A stretch of 62,003 nucleotides of DNA from Verrucomicrobiota bacterium. Lineage in GTDB: Bacteria > Verrucomicrobiota > Verrucomicrobiia > Chthoniobacterales > JACTMZ01. Location of the stretch: the NCBI GenBank assembly GCA_027624625.1, contig JAQBWH010000008.1, positions 1 to 62,003 of the forward strand, given 5' to 3'. Below, piece after piece: positions 34,192-42,800 of this stretch (position 1 is the stretch's first letter; each line of letters opens with the position of its first letter). The position numbers were made by a program, and so were the translations under genes. The notes below the pieces were generated by a model. The model saw nothing but the letters and a program-made list of their open reading frames with translations. It did no database searches and had not been told where the DNA came from.

Positions 34192-34243
34192 AGGTAATGA
34201 CGGGATCCATCGATCCGCGAAGCCCTCCGCCCCAACACCGAGC

Positions 34244-34534
34244 TTACATTCGGGTGTAAAGATTGCCTAAGACCCAGATGGTTCCTCCAATCATGAGGAA
34301 CAGGATGAAACCGGTGAACAAAACCAGTTGGAGATCTTCCTTCTGCTGTCCTTTGAAGGAGAGGTGCAGGAAGAAGCGAAGGTGGACGATCAGTTGAAGG
34401 ATTGCACAGAAGATGAGACCGACATAGCTGGCCTTGCCTCCCACCGTCGCCACGAGAGTGAAGGGAATGACGGTAAGAACCGCCGCCAGCGCAAGACCGA
34501 TCAGATAATGATGAAGTTCCTTGGATTTTTCCAT
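34244..34534 (-). CDS. cyoD: quinol oxidase subunit IV
   Basis: This 96-residue protein has three hydrophobic helices (LALAAVLTVIPFTLVATV, GLIFCAILQLIVHLRFFLHL, LFTGFILFLMIGGTIWVLGN), the CyoD/COX4 prokaryotic layout, with the HLRFFLHL element between helices. It is the last gene of the oxidase operon, starting 1 nt from the subunit III stop. It probably stabilises subunit I assembly. Confidence 0.9.
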   Translation of the reverse strand: MEKSKELHHYLIGLALAAVLTVIPFTLVATVGGKASYVGLIFCAILQLIVHLRFFLHLSFKGQQKEDLQLVLFTGFILFLMIGGTIWVLGNLYTRM

Positions 34535-35175
34535 TAGAGCAATCCTCCCAAGAAGACGAAGCTGAAGATGAAGATCCAGACCACATCAAGAAAATGCCAG
34601 AACACCGCCCAACGGAGCAGGGCCAACTTCCAGCGGAGGTCGACACCCCGAACCATAACCCCGACAACAATGACCAGACACCAGAGAATTCCTCCGGTCA
34701 CATGCAGACCGTGAAGCCCGACCAAGGACCACAAGGCGGAGAGGTAGCCGCTGCGGGTCGGCGGTCCCCCGGCGGTCGCCATGAAGATGAAGTCGGAAAT
34801 TTCACGATAGAGGAATCCGCACCCGAGCAAGACCGTGAGTAGGAGCCAAAAGACCAATTTTTTGATGCAGGCACTTCGGCCGCCGTGTTCCTGCTTCATG
34901 GTCAAGACCGCCATTCCGCTGGTCATACTCGAGAGAAGAAGAAAGGAGGTTTGCCAGGCAATGCTTCCGAGGTCGAAGAGTTCCGTGGGGCCGGGGCAAC
35001 AGGCGAGAGGCAAGGTGGTGGCGAAGACGGCAAAAAACATCCCGAAGGTCACCATGTCGCTCATCATGAAAACCCAGAACCCGAAAACGGATGTCTCCGC
35101 CTCAAGGTGGTCGTCGCCGTGCTCTGCGCCCAGATTCAGGCCGGGATGCAGTGATTGTCTGGTCGAGGCACTCAT
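34534..35175 (-). CDS. cyoC: quinol oxidase subunit III
   Basis: The 213-residue subunit starts at ATG 35175, overlapping the subunit I stop (ATGA). Five helices are seen. Family landmarks are FGFWVFMMSDMVTFGMFFAVFATT, GLHGLHVTGGILWCLV and the ending HFLDVVWIFIFSFVFLGG, the last being diagnostic of the COX3/CyoC group. Five-helix subunit III without the first two helices is normal for quinol oxidases. Confidence 0.93.
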   Translation of the reverse strand: MSASTRQSLHPGLNLGAEHGDDHLEAETSVFGFWVFMMSDMVTFGMFFAVFATTLPLACCPGPTELFDLGSIAWQTSFLLLSSMTSGMAVLTMKQEHGGRSACIKKLVFWLLLTVLLGCGFLYREISDFIFMATAGGPPTRSGYLSALWSLVGLHGLHVTGGILWCLVIVVGVMVRGVDLRWKLALLRWAVFWHFLDVVWIFIFSFVFLGGLL

Positions 35176-37250
35176 GGGTTGGTGATGAGGTCGGGACGGG
35201 CCAACCCTTGGTTTGCCTCGTTGCACTCGTCGTCGCGCGTAACGCCCCGGGCTTCGCGGGCCGCCCGGCGCCATGCTTCATCGATCTCACGCACCTCGGC
35301 GGCGGGAATGATTTTTTTCCTTTCGGGCAAAAAGGCGTAAGTGATGACTGTCACGATGCAACCGAGGAAACAGATGATGGCCAACCACCACATGTACCAG
35401 ACCAAGCCAAAGCCGAGCCCGGAGCCCAGTGCCGCAATAATCAGGCCGTAGTAGGTGTTGGCAGGCATCTCGATGTCTTCGTATTTCTCGATCGGCTGGT
35501 AGGCCGTGCCCTTGGCCTTTGCCTCCGTAAAGGGATCCCGGCCATCCACCTTGGGCAGAACGGCAAAATTCCATTCGGGAGTCGGCGCGGGGGTCCACCA
35601 CTCGAGGGTTCGCCCGTCCCAAGGATCACCAAAGGGAACCGCCAATTTCTTCCGGTTGACAACGCTTCGCCAGAGGGTCAGGAGCACGAAAAGAAAGGCC
35701 AGACCAAGAAAGAGCGCGCCAGTGGCCGAGACAACCAACCAGGGGACCAGTGCCGGATCATCGTAGTTTACCGTTCGCCGGGTCAATCCCATCATCCCGA
35801 CTTGGTAGAGAGGCAGGAAGGCCAGAATGAAGCCGAAGGCCCAGAGGAATGCCGTGATCCGGCTGTAACCGTCGAGCAGCCGGAACCCGTAAATTTTCGG
35901 GAACCAGAAGTAGATGCCCGCGAGGACGCCAAACAGAACTCCGGGAATGATCACATTGTGGAAATGGGCGACCAGAAAAAGGCTGTTGTGCAGCTGGTAG
36001 TCGAGCGTGGGGTTGGCCAGAATCACTCCGCTGAGACCACCAATGGCAAAGAGGACGAAAAATCCGCATAGGTAAAGCATCGGCGTGGTAAAACGGATCC
36101 GCCCGCCCCACAAGGTCGCCAACCAATCATAGATTTTCACCCCCGTCGGGATGGCAACCAGCAGCGTCGCGATGCCAAAAGCAGCGTTCACCGTGGCCGA
36201 TTGCCCCATGGTGAAGAAGTGATGCAGCCAGACCATGAAGGAAATAACCGCAATGCACATCGTTGCCGCAACCAGCCCGGTGTAGCCGTAAAGGCGCTTC
36301 CCGGAGAATGTGGCCGCGATTTCCGACATCACCCCGAAGGCCGGAAGGATGAGGATGTAAACCTCCGGGTGGCCGAACATCCAAAAAAGGTTGATGAAGT
36401 TCATCAGATTCCCACCCATGTCGTTGGTGAAAAAGTGGAAGCCGAGGTAGCGGTCGAGCCCGAGCATGAGGCAGCAGGCCGTGAGGGGCGGCATTGCAAA
36501 GATCAGCAGGATGGAGGTGCAGAGGGCCGTCCACGTGAACAGCGGCATCCTCATGAAACTCATCCCCGCCGTGCGCATCTTGTAAATGGTCACCGCAAAG
36601 TTGACCCCGGTGAGGGTGGAGCCGATTCCGGAAATCCCGATGGACAAAATGTAATAATCTGGTCCGACTCCGGGATTGATCAAACGACCGGTGAAAGAAG
36701 GATACCCGGTCCACCCGCCCGTCGAAAACTCCCCGACCAGCAGTGAGATCATGATGAGAAATCCGCCGACCGCCGTGAGACCGAGGCTGATTTGATTGAG
36801 CTTCGGAAAGGCAACATCCCTGGCACCGATCTGCAAAGGGACCACAATATTGATCAGACCGATGAGAAACGGCATCGCCACGAAGAAGATCATGTTGGTG
36901 CCGTGGGTCGTGAAGAGTTGGTTGAAATGATCGGAGGAGAGAAACCCTCCATCGAGGGCGACCGCTTGGTTGACCCGCATCAAGACCCCCTCAACCACCC
37001 CGCGGAAGAACATGATCACCGCGAAGATGATATACATCGTGCCGATTTTTTTGTGATCGACACTCGTCAGCCAATCGAAAAGGGGCTTCCACCACTTCAT
37101 CCAAAAAAGAAGAGCGACGACCAACGCGCCTCCCACCGGCATCATAGCCGCCGCACCGGCGGTGATGAAGGTGTTCAAATTGGGATCTTCAAACTCCTGG
37201 ACGAGGATGATCGAATCCCATGTCAATCTGCCAAAAAGAGCCTCGAGCAT
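35172..37250 (-). CDS. cyoB: haem-copper quinol oxidase subunit I
   Basis: The catalytic subunit has 692 residues. THGTNMIFF carries the low-spin haem His, GHPEVYILILPAFG the CuB His-Glu-Tyr cross-link motif, WLHHFF two CuB His, and AHFHNVIIPG the haem ligands. RGVVEG near the N-terminus keeps the Arg of the quinol site (RGFAD in E. coli CyoB), with Asp replaced by Glu. Together with the absence of CuA in subunit II this makes it a quinol oxidase of the bo3/aa3 type. It reduces O2 to water and pumps protons. It lies between cyoA (1-nt gap) and cyoC (overlap). Confidence 0.95.
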   Translation of the reverse strand: MLEALFGRLTWDSIILVQEFEDPNLNTFITAGAAAMMPVGGALVVALLFWMKWWKPLFDWLTSVDHKKIGTMYIIFAVIMFFRGVVEGVLMRVNQAVALDGGFLSSDHFNQLFTTHGTNMIFFVAMPFLIGLINIVVPLQIGARDVAFPKLNQISLGLTAVGGFLIMISLLVGEFSTGGWTGYPSFTGRLINPGVGPDYYILSIGISGIGSTLTGVNFAVTIYKMRTAGMSFMRMPLFTWTALCTSILLIFAMPPLTACCLMLGLDRYLGFHFFTNDMGGNLMNFINLFWMFGHPEVYILILPAFGVMSEIAATFSGKRLYGYTGLVAATMCIAVISFMVWLHHFFTMGQSATVNAAFGIATLLVAIPTGVKIYDWLATLWGGRIRFTTPMLYLCGFFVLFAIGGLSGVILANPTLDYQLHNSLFLVAHFHNVIIPGVLFGVLAGIYFWFPKIYGFRLLDGYSRITAFLWAFGFILAFLPLYQVGMMGLTRRTVNYDDPALVPWLVVSATGALFLGLAFLFVLLTLWRSVVNRKKLAVPFGDPWDGRTLEWWTPAPTPEWNFAVLPKVDGRDPFTEAKAKGTAYQPIEKYEDIEMPANTYYGLIIAALGSGLGFGLVWYMWWLAIICFLGCIVTVITYAFLPERKKIIPAAEVREIDEAWRRAAREARGVTRDDECNEANQGLARPDLITNP

Positions 37251-37251
37251 T

Positions 37252-38178
37252 CTACATTTCCATCATGGGTTTCTCTGGGGCGGCCGGAAGGGGGGATTTC
37301 GCGGGGTCGTAGGAGGGGCTGCCCGGTTGGCTTTCCGGGGTCATATCCTCAACCATGTAGCGAGCCAGCACACGCTGAAAAATTTTCGAGTCCCCGAGTA
37401 CCATTTCGATCGGACCTTTCCGGTTCTCGATGGCGAGGGGTTTTTTCGCCTCCTCCGCAGTCCCCTGCACGGCAAGGATGGCGTAAGTGTCGGCGGTAAG
37501 CGCGAGGTCGCTCGATTGCGCCTTCTTCATCCGGGCCTCGTATTCCTGCTGGGAAACCGAAAAAACTTGGAATTTCTGCTTCCAAAATCCGTTCCCGCTG
37601 AACTGCGTATTCATCCCGGTGGCCTCACCCTGCCTAGCGGCAATGAAATTCAACTTCGTGGTCATTGCCGGCATGGCATAAATCTGACCCACAATGGCCG
37701 AAATACGAAGGCTCTGCATCACCGTATCGGTCGTCAAGGTCAACTCGACCGCACGCCCCTCGGGCACCACCAACTCGTCCACCAGCGCAACTCCCTCGTC
37801 CGGATAGATAAAGATCCATTTCCAATCCAGTCCGATGACATGGATCTGCAGCGGGTCTTTGCCCAGTTCCTTGTAGGGGTCGAGGCGGAAGGTTGTGTTC
37901 CAAAGGCCGACTCCCATCAAAGTAACGACGAGAATGGGCACGCCCCACATCAACAATTCAAGCACCGGGTTTGACTCCCAATTCGGGCGATATTTGCCCT
38001 TCGGCTTGCTTCGACGATAACTCCACAGGATGCACGGCGTAGCCACCAGGACGGGAACCACCGCGATCATAGTCAGAAGGGTTACCAGTTTAAGATGTCG
38101 CAACTGTTCCGTCGCCACAGGTCCCATCGGCTGCAGAAAAGATTCCGCAATGGCTTGGGTCAAAGGTGGGTCGATCAT
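37252..38178 (-). CDS. cyoA: quinol oxidase subunit II (no CuA site)
   Basis: The subunit has 308 residues with two membrane helices (TLLTMIAVVPVLVATPCILW and LELLMWGVPILVVTLMGVGLW) and a periplasmic cupredoxin domain. Where cytochrome c oxidases have the CuA ligands (CxxxC, H, M), this protein reads NTQFSGNGFWKQKFQVF, so it cannot bind CuA and should accept electrons from quinol. Unlike enteric CyoA there is no lipobox; the N-terminus is short. The C-terminus is Pro-rich and disordered. It is the first large gene of the operon. Confidence 0.92.
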   Translation of the reverse strand: MIDPPLTQAIAESFLQPMGPVATEQLRHLKLVTLLTMIAVVPVLVATPCILWSYRRSKPKGKYRPNWESNPVLELLMWGVPILVVTLMGVGLWNTTFRLDPYKELGKDPLQIHVIGLDWKWIFIYPDEGVALVDELVVPEGRAVELTLTTDTVMQSLRISAIVGQIYAMPAMTTKLNFIAARQGEATGMNTQFSGNGFWKQKFQVFSVSQQEYEARMKKAQSSDLALTADTYAILAVQGTAEEAKKPLAIENRKGPIEMVLGDSKIFQRVLARYMVEDMTPESQPGSPSYDPAKSPLPAAPEKPMMEM

Positions 38179-38217
38179 GGCCAGAAGAAATGTTTTCTTC
38201 TCATCTTTGCCCCAAGC

Positions 38218-38352
38218 TCACCAGCGCAAAGTGGCTGCTTGGGAAAAAGGAATGAGCGCACCGCAAACCCCGCTCCCCAGTCGGCGGATCATCGCGCCGG
38301 TCAATTCCAGAGGATCGATCGGGTCGTCTTTGGCCGGAGGAGTGAGATCCAT
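38218..38352 (-). CDS. possible 44-residue leader protein of the oxidase operon
   Basis: An ATG at 38352 opens 44 codons (MDLTPPAKDDPIDPLELTG...) ending 39 nt before cyoA. GGGA lies only 0-3 nt from the ATG. It lies between the likely promoter and cyoA, so it would be on the operon mRNA. No family recognised; it could be chance. The other sequence in 38353-38493 holds the promoter and no gene. Confidence 0.35.
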   Translation of the reverse strand: MDLTPPAKDDPIDPLELTGAMIRRLGSGVCGALIPFSQAATLRW

Positions 38353-38409
38353 TCCCAAAATCACGACCGCGCCGCACCTGCTCGACGTCCTGGCGCGGTC
38401 AGCGTTTAT

Positions 38410-38438
38410 TTTATCTTCCGCGGTGAGGTCACACTCAA
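38410..38438 (-). promoter_or_regulatory. candidate promoter of the quinol oxidase operon
   Basis: Minus-strand TTGAGT (38433-38438) and GATAAA (38410-38415) lie 17 nt apart in the only sizeable gap before cyoA; an overlapping TAAAAT gives a 19-nt spacer. The GTGAGGTCACAC sequence between the boxes is partly dyad and could bind a regulator. Confidence 0.4.
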
Positions 38439-38493
38439 CACGCGCAACTACTAGGGCACTTTCCCACCGGCCGCGCACACCGCGCGCCACCGC

Positions 38494-38886
38494 TCAAGAC
38501 TCCGGCAACTTGTCGGCATGCTTGCTCATCAAGCGGTGCATGCGCCGGAAAGCCCGCCGCGCCGATTCGATGTCCTGCTCGGCGGCCAGGCGCTTGGCCA
38601 GCGAGGCAACGCGTTGATCCCTCCCGGCAAAAGCGCGGGCGATCACGTTGGACTGGTCTCCCACCCCTTGCAAAGATTCGCGCCGGAGAGTCTCCCGGAT
38701 TGATTCATAAGCACCGATCGCGGTGACGACATACGGCGGCACCTCGGCGAAACTGTGTTGCTCAAGATACGGACAAGGCGGCAAATCGTTACCCGCAGGC
38801 GGAAAGAACCAAGGCCCGGCGAGCATCGCTGCAGCGGCACACACAAGGAAACAAACCAGGCCGATGGTGAGAATCTTCCCGCCCAT
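38494..38886 (-). CDS. DUF3347-like exported protein
   Basis: The protein has 130 residues from ATG 38886, 8 nt after the ispD stop. One N-terminal membrane or signal segment (ILTIGLVCFLVCAAAAMLAGPW) precedes a helical domain (VVTAIGAYESIRETLRRESL, ARAFAGRDQRVASLAKRLAAEQDIESARRAFRRMHRLMSKH) that resembles DUF3347. DUF3347 proteins are periplasmic and often linked to copper or heavy-metal efflux. Here it is translated after ispD and just upstream of the oxidase operon promoter. Function inferred only. Confidence 0.6.
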   Translation of the reverse strand: MGGKILTIGLVCFLVCAAAAMLAGPWFFPPAGNDLPPCPYLEQHSFAEVPPYVVTAIGAYESIRETLRRESLQGVGDQSNVIARAFAGRDQRVASLAKRLAAEQDIESARRAFRRMHRLMSKHADKLPES

Positions 38887-38893
38887 GGGGATC

Positions 38894-39607
38894 TCAACCC
38901 GCTTTGCGCCCGCGCAAAACAAGGCGGGCCAGTTCCAGGTCTGCCGGGTAAGTGATCTTGCCATTCCACTCCGGAGTCTCGACCAGGGCAACCGGGGCCC
39001 CGGCCGCTTGAACCGCGGATGTCTCGTCCGGAACCTGGCCGCCGGTGGCGATGATTTCGGCGTAAGCATGGCGTAGCAATTCGGCGCGGAATATTTGCGG
39101 GGTCTCGACCACCCAAAGCCCGTCGCGATCGACCGACTCGACAATGAAGCCCTCGGCGTTAATCCGCTTGAGCGTATCGGTGACCGGTCTGGCACAAGCC
39201 GCGGCGCCATTGTTGCGTGCACTCTCGAGGCAACGCTCGATCATGGCGCAAGTGACCAACGGACGGGCCGCATCGTGCACCGCAATGATGGCCGCATCTT
39301 CAGGCACACCCTCAAGACCTTCGGCCACGGACAAATGGCGGTGTGCTCCACCTTCGACCACAGCTTTCAGCTTGCTCGGGGCGGCGGCCCGGGCAATCTC
39401 CTCGAGCTCGGCCCGCGCGCTGGCCGCACAAACCAGAACAATCGCGTCAATGAGCTTTGACTGGTTGAAGGCCGCCATACTTCGGCCGAGCACGGGTTGA
39501 CCCTCCAACTCGGCCGTCAATTTATTGAAGCCCATGCGCCGGCTCGAACCGGCGGCCACGATGACCGCCCAGACTCCGCCACGTCGCGATCCTGATTTTT
39601 TAGCCAA
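38894..39607 (-). CDS. ispD: 2-C-methyl-D-erythritol 4-phosphate cytidylyltransferase
   Basis: IspD converts MEP and CTP to CDP-ME in the non-mevalonate isoprenoid pathway. The 237 residues have AVIVAAGSSRRMGFNK (CTP loop), FNQSKLIDAIVLV, EGGAHRHLSVAEGLE, AIIAVHDAARPLV and DGLWVVETPQIFRAELL. The likely start is TTG 39607, which overlaps the yqeY stop; no ATG fits before the nucleotide loop. IspF is not adjacent. Isoprenoid products include the quinones used by the oxidase encoded nearby. Confidence 0.94.
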   Translation of the reverse strand: MAKKSGSRRGGVWAVIVAAGSSRRMGFNKLTAELEGQPVLGRSMAAFNQSKLIDAIVLVCAASARAELEEIARAAAPSKLKAVVEGGAHRHLSVAEGLEGVPEDAAIIAVHDAARPLVTCAMIERCLESARNNGAAACARPVTDTLKRINAEGFIVESVDRDGLWVVETPQIFRAELLRHAYAEIIATGGQVPDETSAVQAAGAPVALVETPEWNGKITYPADLELARLVLRGRKAG

Positions 39608-40055
39608 GTTGCTGGAGAACCTCCGTATTGACCGCCTTGCCCTCGGTCCGGCCGCCCGCTTTGGCCATGACCAGTTTCATCACCGCACCCATTTGCGCTT
39701 TGCCGGTCGCCCCCGACTCCGCGATGGCCTCGCGGACCAGCGCGGACAACTCGTCGGCCGAGAGCGGGGCGGGCAAGTAGGTCTCAAGCAAAGCAAGTTC
39801 GGCCTTTTCCTTGGCCGCCTGCTCGTCACGTCCACCCTTGGCGAAACCCTCAATGGCGTCCTGGCACTGCTTGATCCGGCGGCGGAGGACCGTGATGACG
39901 TCCGCATCGGCCAGAGCGGCATCCGTCGCCGCCCCTTTTTCGATCGCCGCGTATTTGAGCGACGACTTGAGCATACGCAAGGCACCGAGTTTGTCGGTCT
40001 CCTTGGCTTTCATCGCCGCTTTGATGTCCTCGTCGATCCGGACGCTCAGGCTCAT
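39600..40055 (-). CDS. GatB/YqeY-family protein
   Basis: The 151 residues from ATG 40055 (MSLSVRIDEDIKAAMKAKETDKLGALRMLKSS) form the helical YqeY domain found at the C-terminus of GatB, and free-standing in many bacteria beside rpsU and dnaG. The block ELALLETYLPAPLSADELSALV and the C-terminal GKAVNTEVLQQLG are typical. It may bind tRNA or aid amidotransferase reactions; the cellular role is uncertain. It is divergent from the polysaccharide operon, with 94 nt between. Confidence 0.92.
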   Translation of the reverse strand: MSLSVRIDEDIKAAMKAKETDKLGALRMLKSSLKYAAIEKGAATDAALADADVITVLRRRIKQCQDAIEGFAKGGRDEQAAKEKAELALLETYLPAPLSADELSALVREAIAESGATGKAQMGAVMKLVMAKAGGRTEGKAVNTEVLQQLG

Positions 40056-40149
40056 GGGCCGCAGCCTAAGCATGGGCGCGGCGTGGAGCCAGCGGTTTCC
40101 CACCCCGCCATTGCCGCCGAAGACCTGCTCCATTAGTTTTGCCCGGGGC

Positions 40150-42042
40150 ATGAGAGCGACATTACGCAAGATTACAATCCTCGGAACTCCGGTAGCAGTG
40201 GTCGATTACAATACGGCCATCGAGGAAAGCATCCGGTTGGCCGGCGAGCAACGTCCCGCCGCCGTGGCGGCCAGCAATACCCACATTGTCGCGTTGGCCC
40301 GCCACCAACGCGATTTCGGCGAAGTCATGCGGAAGTTTGACCTCGTCCTGCCCGATGGCATGCCGCTGCGCTGGAGCCTTAACGCACAAGGGGCTGCCCT
40401 CAGGGACCGCGTCTACGGCCCGTATTTCATGGAGAAAATGATCCGTGCCACCCCGCGCCCGTGGCGCCATTTTTTCTTCGGCGGAACAGAGGAGACGCTG
40501 GAGGCCCTCGTGGCGCACTTGCGTGAAATCCAGCCCGGTCTCGAAATTGCCGGTACTTTGTCGCCGCCCTTCCGAACGTGGACCGAGGACGACGAAAAAG
40601 CCTTTGCCCGGGCCATCGCGGAGGCCAAGCCCGATTTCATCTGGGTCGCCCTCGGCGGCGAACGGCAGGAACGATGGATCATCGACAACCTGGCGCGCCA
40701 CGCCCGCGGGGTCTTCTTCGCGGTGGGCGATGCCTTTGTCCTCCTTGGTGGACAGCGGACTTTCGCACCGCAGTGGATGCAGCGCTCCGGCACCACGTGG
40801 GCCTATCGCCTTTGCCAAGAGCCCGGCCGTCTCTGGAAGCGCTACACCCAATTCAATTCGCTCTTTGTCTACTACACCATCCGCGAGGCTATGGGCGGGC
40901 GGCCGAAGGCAAAACTCGCTGGCTCCGGAAAACCAAGCATCGCCTTTCTCGGTTCCCGCGGCGTGCCAGCCCGCTACTCGGGATTCGAGGTGGTCGTCGA
41001 GGAACTCGGCAAACGCCTTGCCGCACGAGGACATAACGTGACGGTTTACAACCGCCTGCCGCACCACGGGGCACCCCATCCGGTCTGGGAGGGCATACAC
41101 ATCATCGGACTGCCGACCATCCCGAGCAAGAGCTTCGACACCATCGTGCACAGCACCCTGTCGATGCTCCACGCGATGCGTAAACCCTATGACATCATTT
41201 ATCTCTGCGGGGTGGGCAATGCCATTCTCGGACGCCTCGCCCGCTGGCGTGGCACGAAGGTGATCATCAATGTGGACGGGGCGGACTTCAGCCGCAAAAA
41301 GTGGCGCGGATTCGCCCGGTTCTGGTTGGAACAGAGCGAGCGCTGGGCCACGCAGTCCGCTGATTGCATCATCGCCGACAACGCTACCATCGCCGACCGT
41401 TATGCGGACCGCCATGGCATGCAAACCGAGCACCTCTCCTACGGCCTGACCGTGCGCGATGAGCCTGTGCGGTCGGGGGAACTGGAGCGCTGGGGACTCC
41501 AGCCGAACAACTACTTCCTTTATGTTTCCCGCTTCACCCCGGAGAACGAGGCGGAATTGCTGTTGCGCGCTTACCGCAAGTTGGCTGATCCGCTGCCGCT
41601 GGTCATGGTGGGCGGCGATCCCTACGAACGCGCCCACCGCCGGAGGTTGGAGGCTCTGGCTACCGACCGGGTTATTTTTACCGGGTTGCGGTTTTCCGAG
41701 GCTTACATCGAATTGAGCCAGCATTCACGGGCTTTCATCATGCCCGCCATCATCGAGGCCACGCGCTTGGTTTTGCTCGACCAACTCGGTATGGGCAAGG
41801 CCATCATTTATCACGACTGCACGGCAACACGTGAAGTGGTCGGTGATGCCGGTATTCCTTTCGGCCCGGACCAACCAGTCGAAGCGCTGGCCGAAAAACT
41901 CGGTTGGGCCGCGGACAATCCGGAAAGCTGTGCCGCGGTGGGACGACGCGCCCGGCAACGCGCAGAACAATTCCGGTGGGAGTCCGTGCTTGACCGATAT
42001 GAGGAAATCTTCCGTCGTATCGGTGCGAACGGTGCGTCATGA
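40150..42042 (+). CDS. WecG/TagA-type (GT26) and DUF1972-type (GT4) glycosyltransferase fusion
   Basis: Two complete glycosyltransferases in one 630-residue protein. Residues 1-250 are GT26 (TagA/CpsF/WecG family), with SNTHIVALA, LVLPDGMPLRW (Asp69), WVALGGERQERWI and FNSLFVYYTIREAMGG. Residues 262-630 open with GSRGVPARYSGFEVVVEELG, the DUF1972 signature of rhamnosyltransferase-like GT4 enzymes, followed by the GT4 fold (LLYVSRFTPENEAELLLRAY type helix and a C-terminal Rossmann domain). In characterised systems GT26 adds the second sugar to a lipid-linked primer and GT4 extends it. The start ATG 40150 is chosen because residues before it look non-coding. It is the first gene of the operon running to the exosortase pair. 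Confidence 0.88.
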   Translation: MRATLRKITILGTPVAVVDYNTAIEESIRLAGEQRPAAVAASNTHIVALARHQRDFGEVMRKFDLVLPDGMPLRWSLNAQGAALRDRVYGPYFMEKMIRATPRPWRHFFFGGTEETLEALVAHLREIQPGLEIAGTLSPPFRTWTEDDEKAFARAIAEAKPDFIWVALGGERQERWIIDNLARHARGVFFAVGDAFVLLGGQRTFAPQWMQRSGTTWAYRLCQEPGRLWKRYTQFNSLFVYYTIREAMGGRPKAKLAGSGKPSIAFLGSRGVPARYSGFEVVVEELGKRLAARGHNVTVYNRLPHHGAPHPVWEGIHIIGLPTIPSKSFDTIVHSTLSMLHAMRKPYDIIYLCGVGNAILGRLARWRGTKVIINVDGADFSRKKWRGFARFWLEQSERWATQSADCIIADNATIADRYADRHGMQTEHLSYGLTVRDEPVRSGELERWGLQPNNYFLYVSRFTPENEAELLLRAYRKLADPLPLVMVGGDPYERAHRRRLEALATDRVIFTGLRFSEAYIELSQHSRAFIMPAIIEATRLVLLDQLGMGKAIIYHDCTATREVVGDAGIPFGPDQPVEALAEKLGWAADNPESCAAVGRRARQRAEQFRWESVLDRYEEIFRRIGANGAS

Positions 42043-42800
42043 AACTGTCGGTCGTCACCCCGTCGCTCAACCAGGCACGCTACCTCGGAGCGTGCCTTGA
42101 ATCGGTCCGCCTTGCCGCGGGACACGCTCCGTCGCACGATATAGAGCACATCGTCATCGACGGCGGATCAACCGACGGAACGACCGAAATCCTGCGCCAA
42201 CAGGGCGGAGCGCGTTGGATCTCGGAGAAAGATAACGGACAGTCCCAAGCCATCAACAAGGGGCTCGGTCTGGCCAAGGGGGACATCCTTGCCTACTTGT
42301 GCGCCGACGACCTTTACGAGCCGCTGGCCGTGCAGCGCGTCCTGGATATCTTCAGCCGCGAGGACACCGTTGATCTCGTCTATGCCGATTTTTCTTTCCT
42401 CGAGGGAAATTCCGGACGGAAACGGCGCAAGTCGGCGGCCAAGTTTACCCCGACCGGGCTGATCAAGGACAACCCGCTCGGACAACCTGCCGTCTGGTGG
42501 CGGCGCGGGGTCTATGAAAAATTCGGCGGTTTCGACGAGACGCTTCATTACTGCATGGATCACGAATATTGGCTCCGGTTGGGTGCCAAGGTGCAATGGC
42601 ACTACATTGCCGAACCTCTGGCTGTCTCGCGATTGCACGCGGACGCCAAGACAAGCCGTCAACTTTCCAAGATGTGGTGCGAGACCGCCCGGATGCTCAC
42701 GCGTGAGGGATGGCGTTTCGGGCCTTGGTGGAACGCTTTCGCCATGGCCGTCTGGGGACGTCATTACTACCTGCTCAAACGACGCTGGTTCGCCCGATGA
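42039..42800 (+). CDS. GT2 glycosyltransferase
   Basis: This 253-residue GT-A enzyme contains LSVVTPSLNQARYLGACLESV, HIVIDGGSTDGTTEIL (DG and downstream acidic), SEKDNGQSQAINKGLGLAKGDILAYLCADDLYEP (DD of the DxD region) and QPAVWWRRGVYEKFGGFDETLHYCMDHEYWLRL. It adds a sugar to a growing cell-surface polysaccharide; the donor is unknown. The ATGA overlap with the preceding fusion gene and a 4-nt overlap with the next place it in the operon. There are no membrane helices. Confidence 0.92.
   Translation: MKLSVVTPSLNQARYLGACLESVRLAAGHAPSHDIEHIVIDGGSTDGTTEILRQQGGARWISEKDNGQSQAINKGLGLAKGDILAYLCADDLYEPLAVQRVLDIFSREDTVDLVYADFSFLEGNSGRKRRKSAAKFTPTGLIKDNPLGQPAVWWRRGVYEKFGGFDETLHYCMDHEYWLRLGAKVQWHYIAEPLAVSRLHADAKTSRQLSKMWCETARMLTREGWRFGPWWNAFAMAVWGRHYYLLKRRWFAR

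Noticed and set aside
40162..41724. 520-codon minus-strand frame opposite the GT26-GT4 fusion
   Set aside because: Antisense shadow of a well-supported gene, with no recognisable domain.
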